Shown: positions 42,802 through 55,547 of the stretch, one piece after another
How positions within the stretch are numbered: the stretch's first letter is position 1
How the letters are laid out: each line of letters begins with the position of its first letter
From: Mrakia gelida
Taxonomy: Eukaryota > Basidiomycota > Tremellomycetes > Cystofilobasidiales > Mrakiaceae
DNA length: 64,000 bases
NCBI GenBank assembly: GCA_024345305.1
Contig: BRON01000002.1
Coordinates: 434,001 to 498,000, forward strand
Direction of reading: 5' to 3'
The notes under the pieces: generated by a model
Database searches by the model: none
The model's input: the letters and a program-made list of their open reading frames with translations, nothing else
What the model was told of the DNA's origin: nothing
Translations under genes and position numbers: made by a program

Positions 42802-44533
42802 GTTGATAGTAGGTTTTTAGTGGAAGGGGGGTGGGTTGGGTTGTGGGAGGGGGGGGGGGTTGTGGTTGTTGGGAGAAAGAGTCAAGTCTCGAAAAACGAA
42901 AGGCTCTCTTTGAACGAAAGCGCAAAGTCATCGGGAAGACGATTCGAGAAGATCTCCATCAGAAGCCCAAAAGGCGGTCATTCCTCTGTTTGGAACGCTA
43001 TTCTCCCGCAGACAAGTTTGGTCCTCGGTGGAGGAGCTAATTTGGCTTATCCCTTCCCTTAACCAAAGATTAGAAACGCCCATAGAACGACAACAACGAG
43101 AGTCTCCCCCCGCGTTTCTGTTCCCATCTCATCTCAACTCTCGTCGTCCCTCGTCCTCCTCGGTCTTCCCTTTTCTTCTCCCAACCCACATCCGCTTCCA
43201 CGTATTCATCTCTCAATAGCTCGACCGTCTCCCAACACCCACCATCGACAAGGAACGAGGAAACGATCGTCTCAGTCCAATTCGAGACGCGCCTGACGTG
43301 GGCCTTTTCCGAACGTTCTGTTTCCTCTTCCACCCCCTTCCTCCCAGCTCCAACGACGTTCTCGATGGCGTCCTAGCTCGCCAGACATCCCAGGTCACTA
43401 GGCGTTCTCCTCCCACGACTCAGGACCTCGCAGGAGGGTGGCTGAAACGAGCAGACCGCGGAGAGCTGACCTCTCGACTTGAACTCTACTCTCGAAATCT
43501 CTCGCTCCTCCCTCAGCTCGCTGCTTCGGCGGATGCTGCCAGGACCCGAGTCCCACGAGGTACGTACGAGTCTCTCTACGTCTTCGGAGACGGGACCCTG
43601 ATCGGAAAGAGGTCAGCTGCGTGAGAAATCTCGAAGAACTGGCAAGACGCGTCCACCCTCCCTCCGAAATCCCATCTTCTTTATTCCCTCGCCCACCTCA
43701 TCGTCCAGCATCGCCACAAATACCTCAAGAGCACTATCCCTCGCCTATAACGCCTAAACAGACATCCTCCAGTCCCCTCACGCCATCTCTGCGAGCAGGA
43801 ATGCCGAACGCGTCGACCTCTCTGGCTTCTTCGGTCGTTCTATACCTCCCATCTCCAGATGAACACTCCCGACTACTAGAATCATGTACGAGAACACGCA
43901 ACTCATCTTTCTACCAGAGCGATCTTCTTTATCTCGTATGTCTCTCGAGCTAGCACCCATCCTGGCACGTCGAGGACTCACCATCTCCGCTTCCGCCTTT
44001 CCATCTCTCGTCATCACGCTCAAGCCCCACCTTCAACACTCGTCCACACCTCTGGGCTCGACTCTTTCTCAGTACGATCGTCGAGACTTCACTAGGACTT
44101 CGACTCAGGACCAAAACTCGAACTCGACGCGTCGACGACGTCGTCGCCCACCTCACCTCCAGCTCTCGCCCTCGTAACGGGACAGCCACCTCTCTTATGC
44201 TCCCTCTTACAGCATCCATCGCTTGACTTGTCCGCTCACATCTCGCAAAACATCCAGCGATCGAAAGGAAAATCGAAACGCGTCGACTCGACTCCTCCTC
44301 CTCTGCTTTCTGGTCCCACCCCTCTCCCTCTGTTCAGAACCTCAGCTGACTCACCCTGAGCTCCCCCTCCCCGTTTTCTTCCCGACCACCACCCAACTTC
44401 TCCTCCCACCGCAGATCGACCTCAACCGAACGCGTCTCCTGCCCTTTCGCTCTCCTCTCCCCTCCCCCCTTCTTTCTCCCTTCACAACGCTCGAGCAATC
44501 GATCTTCACACCCCATCGCATCAAATCCAAATC
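42802..44533. promoter_or_regulatory. enolase promoter side with an unresolved plus-strand transcript
   Basis: The 1.7 kb between the enolase start and the GWT1 stop should hold the enolase promoter next to 42802. From about 43300 to 44180 the plus strand shows intron-like signals, for example GCTGACCTCTCG...CTCCCTCAG ending near 43521 and a GTACGTACG donor near 43560. It also has short open segments such as YESLYVFGDGTLIGKR and MSLELAPILARRGLTISA. I could not join these into one protein with an ATG. It may be a small unrecognised gene, a decayed gene or a spliced non-coding RNA. Confidence 0.35.
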
Positions 44534-47199
44534 CTAGACAACTCTCCTCCCCCTCAACAGCCACCCAACCCCATAAACAACTCCACTGTAACCCACCAAC
44601 GTCACGACAGCAACGAGACTCCCTTGATCCATCGTTCGCATCGAGATGTTGATCAGGCCCGTCAAGAGGTTGGCCTGACAGACGAAGGAAGAACGGAGGG
44701 GGAGGAGGGGGTGTTAGTTTGGGTGGGGTTTTGTAAACGCGACAGGGCAAGAGGGAGAGAGCAGAGGGAGGGGGAGAGGAGAGAAACGCACAAGCAGAAA
44801 CACCGTCAAAGCATTCTTGTTGGCTGCTTCGAGGAGAGGAGGGACGGAGGATCTTGGCGTTGTTGTGGAGAGGACGAGTTTTCGGTTGGGTTTGGGCGTG
44901 GGCTTCTCCTCCGCGTTGAGCGAGGAAGAAGGGGTTGGCGAAGGAGGAGGAGCAGGCAACGCGAGTTGAACGATGAGGTACCCTAGGATGAAACTCGTGT
45001 TGAACGCTGCTGTCCAAAGGACGTAAGGGAGGTTGGCCTGCGAGAAAAAACGAGCGCAAAAAGCCAAGGCCAGGCGAGGGTCAGTCGAGTTGAACGAACA
45101 CGAAACGCGAACCGAGCGACGACGAAGCGAACTCACCAATCTCCTACTAACTCCCCTCCCACTCCCCTTCTGCCCGCCGTTCTGCCCATCCCTCAGACCC
45201 AGCACCCCTTCATCGCCCACGAGACCTAGCCACACCCCGAGGAGGGCCCACCAGACGGCTCCGAAGCCGACGAGGATGGGGACGAGTTTCGCTGGACGAG
45301 GTTTGGATTTGGGCGAGGGACGGAAGGGACGGTAGGCGTAGGAGGGGGAGGGGGGGAGGAGGTAGTGGCCTAGGTCGAGGCCTAGGAGGTAGATGGCGAG
45401 ATAGCCTGGGTCGGGATAGGGGGGGTGGGGGGGAAAAGGGGAGGGGAGGGAGGGGAGGGTGAGTTGGGTTGGGTTTGAGGAGAGGGGAGAAAGGAAGCGA
45501 GACGGCTGAGACGAGACCTACCAGGGAAGGAAACGATGCCTTCCTTGTTTTGCGAGAGGAGGGAATTCCGAGGAGCTGTGAGAGCCCAGGTTTGGAGGGG
45601 GGTGAGGGAGAGGAGGAGTTGATGGACTGGGAGAGGACCGACGAACGAAAGGGAAGGCGCGGAGTCAGCTTTCGAGTTCGACTTTGAGAAACCACGTCGA
45701 CGAGAACGATGGGAGAGCAGGGGGTATACACGATAGATGGAAGGGAGGGTGGGAGAAGGAGGAAAGGCAAGAAAAAGAGGGACATGCGAGACGAGACGAC
45801 GAACGAACTCACCGAGCGTAATCAGAATCCCCATCGCAGAAAACTGCAATCGATCCGTGAACCGATAGAACAGCACCCCGAACGGCGGAAGCAGACCCAA
45901 CGTGAAGAAAAAGTTCCAATGCGTCCCGTACTCCGTTTCGTGTTCCTACGAACCCAACGGAAAATGGGTCAGAACTCTCCGTTCTTCGTTTCTCGTTCGA
46001 CGTGTTCCCCTCCTCCCCTTCTCGCCTTCCCACGTCAAGCCGGCACTCACCGGATACCCCGAACTCTTCACCATCGCGACCCTCACGAGCCCCAGCAGCA
46101 GCGTTGGCACGCTCTTCCTGACGGACTTGACCAGCATGGGCCAGGTTGAGGGGGTGGGGTAGAGACGAGAGGATCCAGGGATTCGAAGGAAGGGACGTGC
46201 GGAGATGATGCCGAGGGAGAGGACGAAGGAGCCTACGCCTACGTCCATCTGTGAAGGCGCAAACACCCGAGGAGGGGGAAGGGAAAGGAGAAGGGGAAGG
46301 GAAGAAGGAGGGGAGGAGGGGGTGAGCTGGAGGACGAGAGAGAGACGCGTCGAAAACGAGATGGGAGAATGGGGGAGGAGATGTGAACGAACGAGCGAAG
46401 TCCCCCAAAGCTCTGTCTTCCCGAACCCACGAGGGAAGATGGGGAAGTCTACGGCGAGGATGGCGAGGACGGTGATGGTCATCATGTGGGCTCGGTAGAT
46501 GGTGAGGAAGGGTTGAGGGGGGGTTGAGTTGGAGGGGGAGGAGCGAAGGGCGTCGGTTGAGGAAGAGGTCTGCGTGTCGACGAGACGAGTTGAGAGAGGA
46601 GTCAGCTAGACAACTAAGATGAAGATGAGGGAGTTGGTACTCGACTCACATACGAAGTAGGCAAATCCCTGGCCTTGTCTCCGAGCGAGCTCCCCCTCTC
46701 TCCCCCTCCCTCCTCCTTCCCATCTTGCTCTGGTTGCTCATCGTCCCTCTCCTCCTCCTCCTCACTCGTGTTATCCTCTCTCAACTCTCTTCTCCTCTTC
46801 CCCTCGTCCCTCTCCCCTTCGACTTTGGTGGTCTTCTGAGTGAAAGTGAGGACGAGAGTCGCGAGGAAGAGGAGTGCGACGAACGTCCAAGGTCGATCTG
46901 AAAGAACGGTGATCCCGAGCAAGAGTGGAACGACAGTGAAGACGTGGTCGACTAGGACTGGAGGGGAGGAGCCAGGTTGGAGGTGAGGGAGAAGGGAGGC
47001 GTAGAGAGCGTAGGAGAGCTGAGAGACGGAACCGAGAAGGAGAAGATGGTGAGCTTCGCGAGAGAAAGAGATGGGGAAGGAGAGGGAGGGAGGGAGCGAG
47101 TCAGCTCACGATTCCTACGGCTGATACAGCGTTGATGGTGGAGAAGGAAGTTCCTAATCCTCCTGATACGAAATCTTCCTTCGCCTCTTTGTAACTCAT
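44534..47199 (-). CDS. GWT1: GPI-anchor inositol acyltransferase Gwt1 (PIG-W)
   Basis: Gwt1 acylates the inositol of GlcN-PI in the ER membrane, an early step of GPI-anchor synthesis and the target of the antifungal gepinacin/manogepix class. The ATG at 47199 gives MSYKEAKEDFVSGGLGTS, the family N-terminus, followed by many hydrophobic segments. Diagnostic blocks are HMMTITVLAILAVDFPIFPR, MDVGVGSFVLSLGIISARP, HETEYGTHWNFFFTLGLLPP, WALTAPRNSLLSQNKEGIVS and, at the end, ANLLTGLINISMRTMDQGSL. The stop is at 44534-44536. Six or so introns were placed. A long Glu/Arg/Lys-rich insertion, roughly 46690-46810, lies between early membrane segments, and another hydrophilic Ser/Pro/Lys segment near 44860-44950. 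Both are probably loop extensions. It diverges from the PABA-synthase gene with 185 bp between starts. Confidence 0.92.
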
Positions 47200-47384
47200 T
47201 TCTTCGTCCAAGTCGTTGTTGAAGGAAGGATGAGCTCAGGATTCCACATGCGGTTTGGTTGTCGGTCTGGCCGTCCCTCGCCGCTCCGTCTTTTTGCCTT
47301 TCTCTGCTCTCTCGCTTACGTCCTTCAACCGAACGTCGACCCACTTTAGAGACTTCTAGGCCACCTTTTCTCCCCTCCCCCACC

Positions 47385-50300
47385 ATGGTCTCCATCTCGA
47401 ACGACAGCACTCCTCCATCAGCTCCCTCACCTTCGCCTTCCTCGTCCCCTCCTCCTCTCGATCTTCCTCGAGTGCTCGTCCTCGACTTCTACGACTCGTA
47501 CACGAACAACCTCCTCACCCTCTTCGGTCACTACCCGGATGAAATCTTGCTCCAGAAGGTAGTCATCATCAAACAAGATCAGTTCGACTGGTAAGTTCAA
47601 GCGATCGACCCTACAACCATCCCAAGTAGAAGGGAAAACTCGAACGAGAAAGAGTCGAAGCTCACCTCCTCCCTCCCTTCCCCTCCCTCTTCCCTCCCTC
47701 GCCTTCTCGCAGGACCACCTTCCGAACCACCATCCTCCCCTCTATCGACTGCATTCTCCTCTCCCCCGGACCAGGCCGACCCGATCGTACTGAAGATTTT
47801 GGGTTCTGTGCTCAACTCGTTCGAGAGTGTCCCTCCGACTTCCCCATCCTCGGAATCTGCCTCGGCCATCAAGGAATCGCAACCTCCCTGGGAGGATCCG
47901 TCAGCTTCGTACCAGAGATCCTGCATGGGCAGAAGACCAGGATCAGTCATAATGGGAAAGGGTTGTTCAAGGGGGTGCCGCAGGGGGTGGAGATGGTCAC
48001 TTATAATAGTTTGACGGTTGAGAGGAAGAGTGAGTCTCGAGGGAGGGTGGTTTGGGTTGCTTCGCCGGTGCTGATCGTTTTGCTCTTTCGTGGTTATATA
48101 GGTCTTCCCGAGGACTTGGAAGTCACCGCTTGGATGACTGAGGACGAGGACACGGTCATGGGGATCGCTCACAAGTCGAGACCCGTCTTTGGAGTGCAGT
48201 TCCATCCTGAGGTTCGTCTCGCTTTCCACCCTCCTCAGCACCTGCCAACATCTCTAAACACTCATCACTAATCTTACCTCGTACCCCTAATAGTCAATTC
48301 ACTCCTCCCACGGCTCTCTCATCCTCCGGAACTTCCTCTCAACGGTCGTCTCCTCCTTCTCGCCCGAACACGAACTCGCGTCGACCCTCCTCCTCCCTCC
48401 CTGGCTCGTCGAGGCTTCCTCGGTTCGACCCAGCTCGACTACCCACCATCATACCACTTTCGCACCTCCGCTTATACCACAACTCGCTCCGCCACCCTCG
48501 CCGCCGCGAAAGACTTGGAAGCTCGAGGTCCATCGGTTCGAGGAGGTGGGGAAGGGAGTTCCTGTTCAGAGCGTGTTTGAGAAGGAGTTCTGGGGGAAGG
48601 AAGGTGGAGAGCTTTGGTTGGACTCGGCAAAGGTTCGTCTTCGTCTTTACGTCTTCCGCTCGTGGTGGTGGTGGTTGGGCTCGAAGGAGAAGGAGGGAAG
48701 CGAGAGGGGCGAAAAACGCGCCGAGATCGAGTCGCGTCGATTCCTTTCTCGCTGACCTCGTTTCGTTTCGCTCTCACAGAAAGACCCTTCTCTCCCAACC
48801 TACTCCTACCTCTCCACTCCCTCCCACCTTCTCACCTACTCTCTTTTCCCAACACCCTCCCTCTCCCTCTACCCCTTCTCCCAATCCTCCCCAACCCCCT
48901 CCTCCTCCTCCTCACCCATCCCTCTCACCCTCCCTCCTTCACCCACACCCACCACCTCTGCATCCTTCTCGGGCACGGAAACCTTCTTCTCCCTCCTCAA
49001 CTCCCTCCAACTCCACCTCCAAGCCCACACGGACCTCTCCTCCTCCTCCCTCCTCTGCAAAGCCGACTGGAAGGCAGGCTGGGTGGGTTGGTTTGGGTTC
49101 GAAATGAAGGAGGAGACCCTCCTCGGATACGAGCGACCCGAAGCGCTGAAGGATCTTCCCGAGGGGGAGAAGGAAGCCAAAACGAAGGATTCGGCCTTTG
49201 CGTATACAGAGAGGGTGTTGGCGTTCGAGCATGAGACGGGGACGTGGGTGGCGATGGGGTTGGTGGAGTCGGACGCGAACGCGACGAACGGTGGAGAGGT
49301 GCAAGAGGAGGGAGCTGCTCCATCGAGTTTAGCAGGCCTGCTGTCGAAGGAGGGAGTGAAGTTTGGGGTTTCAGGAGAGGAGTGGAAGCGGTGGATTGGG
49401 AGGATCGGAGACGCGTTGGTTGAGCTTTCTTCCCCTCCTTCGTCAAAGTCGCCAACGCCCTCGGCCCTCCCCACTCCGGAAATCACTCGCTTCATCCCCG
49501 ACCAATCTGGCGTCGTCTACTCCTCCCTCATCGACGAAGCCCGCTCAGCCATCCACGAAGGAGAATCCTACGAACTCACCCTTACCACTCAGTTCCGTTC
49601 GATGCTCACTCCCACCGCTTCCCTTCCCACCCACGCACACATCCCCTCCCCTCTCAACCCCACCCCCTCCCACCTAACACCCAACCCCAACTCAACCACC
49701 TCAACCTCCATCCCACGCGATCTCTACGCGCTGTACAAGAAACTTCGCCTTTCGAACCCTGCTCCTTACTCGTCGTTCATCTCCTTCCCTGTGCTGGGCA
49801 CGGCGGTGGTGAGTTCGAGTCCGGAACGGTTCATCAAGATTGGGAAGGGTGGGGAGGTGGAGATGAAGCCTATCAAAGGGACGATTGGGAGGTGTTTGGA
49901 GGATGAGGTGGAGGACGAGAGGAGGAGGAGGAGGTTGGAGGGGGATCGGAAGGAGATTGCTGAGAATTTGATGGTGAGTAGGACGACCCTTGGGCTTTTC
50001 GTCACGTCCCTTGTTGTGCTCGAGGAGGACGAACACGTCGGTCGGGTGTCGTTCGCGTTTCGTGTCGTTCTCGCTCGCTGACTCTGACTCTCGACGCGTC
50101 TTTTCGTTTCGCTTCCACAGATCGTCGACCTCATCCGAGCGGACCTTCTCTCGTTCTGCCTCCCCTCGTCGGTGAAGGTACCCAAGCTGATCCAGGTGGA
50201 GACGTACGATTTCGTTCACACCCTCGTCACGACCGTTGTTGGTCAACTTGGGGAGGGAGTTGGAGCGGTCGAGGCGATTGGAAGGTGTTTCCCTCCTGGT

Positions 50301-50803
50301 GAGTCGTCTCGCCCCTCTGCTCTTTCTACCTTCGAGGAAGCTCACACTTCTTTCGTTTGCTGCAGGCTCCATGACGGGAGCTCCCAAGCTTCGTTCGGTT
50401 CAGATTTTGGACGAGCTCGAGGGACATCGTCCGAGGGGGATTTACTCAGGTTCGTCTCGCTTTCCCTCTACCATATCTCCGTCTCGGCTTCTCGATACTG
50501 ACCTCTCCCTTTCTGACTCGTTCTCAGGCGCGCTCGGCTACCTCTCCTTCGACGGAGCAGCAGACTTCAGCGTCACGATTCGATCCATCGTCGCTCAGGG
50601 AACAGGTTCGTTTCGCCCTTTTCCCTCGTCCTCCTCGTCCTCGAACTCGTCCACTGACGTCCACCGGCTCTTCGTCTATCTCCTCTTCTTCAGATCTGTC
50701 TCTCGGAGCTGGAGGTGCCATCACTTGGCTGTCGAGTCGCGAGAGGGAATGGGAGGAGGTGTTGGTCAAGGTTGGGTCGGTCACGAAGGGGTTGTTTCCT
50801 TGA
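47385..50803 (+). CDS. ABZ1: Aminodeoxychorismate synthase, PabA-PabB fusion
   Basis: This bifunctional enzyme turns chorismate and glutamine into 4-amino-4-deoxychorismate, the precursor of p-aminobenzoate and folate. The ATG at 47385 follows a CACC context. The N-terminal glutamine amidotransferase begins [19 protein letters not shown], with the oxyanion strand [10 protein letters not shown], nucleophile motif [19 protein letters not shown] and the His-Glu pair in [17 protein letters not shown] Ser/Pro-rich linker follows (about 48780-48970). The chorismate-binding domain has [53 protein letters not shown] and PIKGTIGR. The lysine in PIKGT marks PabB-type rather than anthranilate-synthase enzymes. 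It ends with [30 protein letters not shown] and [20 protein letters not shown]. The stop is at 50801-50803. The amidotransferase and synthase parts are fused, as in other fungi. Confidence 0.93.
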
Positions 50804-51069
50804 TGAGAAGTAGATTTCGTTGCTCAAGGACGTGTTTTGCTTTATTCTGCTGGTTGGTCTTCTTATCTCAGGTCGTTTCGGGCTCGTTCTATCGAAGTGA
50901 GAGCGGAAAGCAGAGGGCGTCGACGCGGCGAATCGAGCTCAGACGACGGAGCTCTCAGGAAGTGCAAAGAAATCTCCAAACTTCACCAGGACCGCAGAAA
51001 TTGGTAGCAGATCCCCTGAGCTCTTCGCCCTGATGCTTCTCTGTCGCCTGAGAAAATTGCGACCCGAAC

Positions 51070-52348
51070 ATGCCTCTCGCGAGAAATCGCTCTCCCCGTT
51101 CCCCTTCGACGGTCACCTCCCTTCCTTCCCTCCCTCCCTCCCTTTCTTCAACCGACCCATGGCCATCCCTTGAGCCCTCTCCCTCTTCTCCTTCCCATCT
51201 TGGCTTCTCCCCCTCAATAATGAACACCACCCTCTCGCCAAACAACGATGAAGAAGACTGGGAAAGGGTTCGTTCAGCTCCTCCTCCTCCTTCTTTGACC
51301 TTGACCTCTTCCTCCCTCCTTCCCGAAGCTGATCCCTTCCTCTCACTCCCGCCTTTCGTCTCTCAGACTGAACTAGCACCTCGTCCTGCACCTCCTCCCG
51401 TAGCCTCTCGCTTCTCCGCGAGCGCTCCTGTATGGAAACCAGCAGCTCAACCAGCAGCTCAACAGCTCGCTCCTCCTTCCTCCTTCGTCAACGCGGACCC
51501 GGACGAGGACTGGGATCGAGGATGGTCAGGGAACCCTAACAACGCTGCTGCTTCGACGAGTGGGTCTTCGAGTGCTGGGTCGTCGAGGCAGGGATCTATG
51601 GGTCCTGGGTGGGATCAGAACAGGAGGATATGGGAGACAGCGTGAGTCGTTCTTTTGATGAGCTCGAGCTTCCCCTTCCCTCCCTCTCCTCTCCCCTCTT
51701 CCTCTCACCCTCCTTCGTCGTCGACGACTCAAGGTGACCTTCTCTCCTTCCCTATCTCACGCCCCTCTTACTTCCTACAGAAACACCGCCCCTCCTCTCA
51801 TGTTCTCCCAACAACAATTCCCAACCCTCTCCAACACCCCTTCCTCCTCCGGACCTCAACTCCTCGCTCGACCTTCTTCCTCTCAACCCCCAACTCCCAA
51901 AATCACCCTCCTCCGCCGTCCGCCACCCTCCAGCTCACCTTCCTCGAACGGCGCAGACGCAGCAGGTGCAGCTCAGCGACGGACGATCGAGGAGAGGGAG
52001 GACGATTACAAGAAGGCTCGAGAGAGGATCTTTGCTGCTTCTGGAGGATCCAAAGGAGGGGGAGGGAACTCGCCTGGAGGGAGCAGTGGGAGTGGTGGAC
52101 GAGGGCCCAGTCCTGCAAACGGGAACGGCAACGGTGGTGCTGGACGAGGAAGAGGTGGGAAGGGGAACTCGTCGAACAACTTCGCGTCGTCGTCGAACGG
52201 TCAGCAGCAGCAGCAACAGCCGTCGTATCAGCAGCAGCAGGATCAACAGCAGCAGGGAGGAGTGAGACGTCAACCTAGGGGACCTCCAGGGGAGGGTGTC
52301 GTTGGGTTCGGTGGGGGGGCTGGTAGAGGAGGAGGAGGAAGGCAGTAG
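51070..52348 (+). CDS. SUZ-domain RNA-binding protein (SZRD1-like)
   Basis: Two exons meet at about 51643/51780 and keep phase (ETA-NTAPPLMF). The protein is mostly disordered: Ser/Pro-rich N-terminus, DEDWDRGWSGNPNN, then PKITLLRRPPPSSSPSS and RTIEEREDDYKKARERIFAA. That last pair is the SUZ motif, a short RNA-binding module found in SZRD1, Encore and related post-transcriptional regulators. The C-terminal third is Gly-rich with RGRGGKG, then a glutamine-rich run (about 52195-52255) encoded by repeated CAG codons, and a final RGG-like end. The start could instead be the ATG at 51221 (MNTTLSPNNDEEDWERV), which agrees better with conserved small SUZ proteins. The orthologue in budding yeast is not obvious. 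Confidence 0.7.
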
Positions 52349-52625
52349 ACGCGAGGCGAGGTCGAGGACGAGGTCGACACGGACGAGCTTCTTTTTCCTT
52401 TCTCATTTGCTTTTTTTTTACGACTCTTTTGCATATCTGTTCTCTCACATCTCATTTCGTTCTCTTGCTCTTCCCTGGTTGGAGAAAGAACGTCGAACAA
52501 CTGGGGAGAGAGGGGAGGGAGAGCACAGCTCTACCCACGCTCGAAATCGACCCTCTTCGTCCGCCCTTCAAGTTTTCTGCTTTTCCCTCACGACTTTTAG
52601 GACCCACTTTTTGGTTAGAATCGTC

Positions 52626-53704
<1,079 letters not shown>

Positions 53705-54390
53705 GTCTCGACCCGTCCCTTCGGTCTTGCGCTAGTCTCCCCACCCCCCCATGTTGGTTTCTTACGAGCTTCGGTTTGCCCCTTATACTTATGGATCCCT
53801 TCGAAACACAACTTCCTTCGACGTTCGTTGCAAGCCGAGCTTCCCTCTCCCTTCTCCGCCCTGTCGTGTGCTGTTTCGAACGTAGACCGACTGGAGGTCT
53901 CGAGCCCAAGCTCGGGGGTGAGAACTTGTTTGTTGAGCTGCTGAGAGATGTGGAAGGTATCAACGAAGTCGACAGAGGTCTCGACGTTTCGCTCGACTGG
54001 CCTGCTTCTACCTTCAAGCTCGTCGGACCCTACCTTTCTTCTCGTTGAATCGCTTAGAGAAGCGTCCACTCGAGGAAGTCTACTAGTGCTCTTGAACCTG
54101 GAAGACGAGCAGCCCGAGTGACGAGAGGAAACGGAAGGCTGGCTGTCTTCGATTCAGCTTCGCGAGCTTCGAGCTTCCCCTCCCTTCCCCTCGCTCGCGA
54201 CCGTCACCAGCTCTCGCTAAATGTTCAAGTCAGTCGACGTGCTCCTCTGCTCAGGACATTTTCGAGCCCAACAACTCGGATCTCGAAGTATCGGTCCTCG
54301 AAGCTCTGTGAAGGGAGGAAGATCTCGAAGTCGAAAGCTCACGTTCCCTCCCTTCCTCCCTTTCTCATTCTGACCCTCTCGCCCCCTGTT
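53705..54390 (+). other. unresolved interval upstream of the leucine-rich gene
   Basis: This holds the RPS31 3' UTR and probably the first exons of the gene at 54391. A plausible exon fragment is LLVESLREASTRGSLLVLLN near 54020-54100, but I could not connect it with an ATG or with the next exon. An alternative frame gives MDPFETQLPSTFVASRASLS from about 53791. Confidence 0.3.
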
Positions 54391-55547
54391 CTTCACCCAG
54401 GTATGTCTTCCTAGGAATCGCCGTTCTTCTGGGAATCAACTTCTACGCCTCCACGAACTCCAAACTCTCGGAACTGGGATCTTCACAAGGAGCCAACGTC
54501 CTTTCGCTCAGCGTCAAGTTCGACGACTCCCTCTCGAACGCGCCGCCTTACGTCGCTGGAGGGCGCGGAGACTACCATCAGGCTTGGGTGATTGGAGAGG
54601 AGCCGGTCGGGTGGAGCTTGGATATCGCGACTGGGTGGAAGGAAGAAGAGGGAGAGGGGAAGGACTGGAGGCTCGGATGTCCAGATCCCAGGAAGTTGAG
54701 GTGAGCTCGATCTCGCGTCTTTTTGGTCCTCTGGTTCCTTTCCTCTGGCCTCTTTTCGAGCAGCAAACGGAAGGCTAGACTTATCTTCATCCTTGTTTCT
54801 TCCTCCAGAACCAAAACCGTCGAGTTCGAATCCATCAGCAGCTCCTCGGACTTCTCTCCTCTCACCACCTTCGCCAACATCCGGCTCCCCTGCCTCACCT
54901 CCTTCCAAACCTCTCAAGACTCCTACCTCGTCCGAGACATCGACAACTGGGAGCGCGAGGATCCTCTCCTCCACCTCAAACCCTTCTTCCAACGAGTCGG
55001 CTCCCAACTCCTCTACCTTCGCCTGGAGGAAACAGGCGACAGCGTCTCGAACTCCCTCTTCTCCATTCAACCCTGGATCCTCCCTCTCGTCCCCAACCTC
55101 CTCACCCTCGACATCATCGGACCTCACGACGTCTTTCGACTCGCTCCCTTCGGTCACCCGTCCGTGCGAGAGATCTTCATCGGGGAGAAGGTGGACTGGA
55201 AGATGCCTGCTCTTTCGGAGGAGGGAGGCGAGGAGTTCTTCTGGTTGGAGGAGAGGGACGAGCAGCAGGTCGTCAGGTTCCTTGTCGATGCTGGGAGGGA
55301 CAAGGAGTGGAAGTCGCGATGGCCAAAGATGAAGACGATACACTTGAGGGGAGCTTCGTTCGGAGAGAGGGAGAGGAGGGAGGATGGGGAGAGGTTGGAG
55401 GAGTTGGGTTGGGCTGTGAGGACGCGGTTGGGGTGGGAGGTTAGGGATCGGGATGGGATTAGTTGGGAGGAGAACTGGGAGGTTAGGGGGATGGATGGGA
55501 GAACGAGGAAGGAGAGGATGGGCGCATTAACGAGAGAGTGGGATTGA
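54391..55547 (+). CDS. hypothetical leucine-rich protein, 5' end unresolved
   Basis: Two exons are clear: one beginning after a CACCCAG acceptor near 54400 (YVFLGIAVLLGINFYASTNS), the next after an intron near 54702-54809 (TKTVEFESISSSSDFSPLTT). The rest includes RLPCLTSFQTSQDSYLVRDI, VGSQLLYLRLEETGDSVSN, PLVPNLLTLDIIGPHDVFRL and a very charged C-terminus rich in Glu/Arg. The spacing of leucines recalls the substrate-binding part of fungal F-box/LRR proteins like the one at 13130-15016, but no F-box is visible. The true start lies upstream and is not resolved. The stop is at 55545-55547. I cannot assign a function. Confidence 0.5.
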
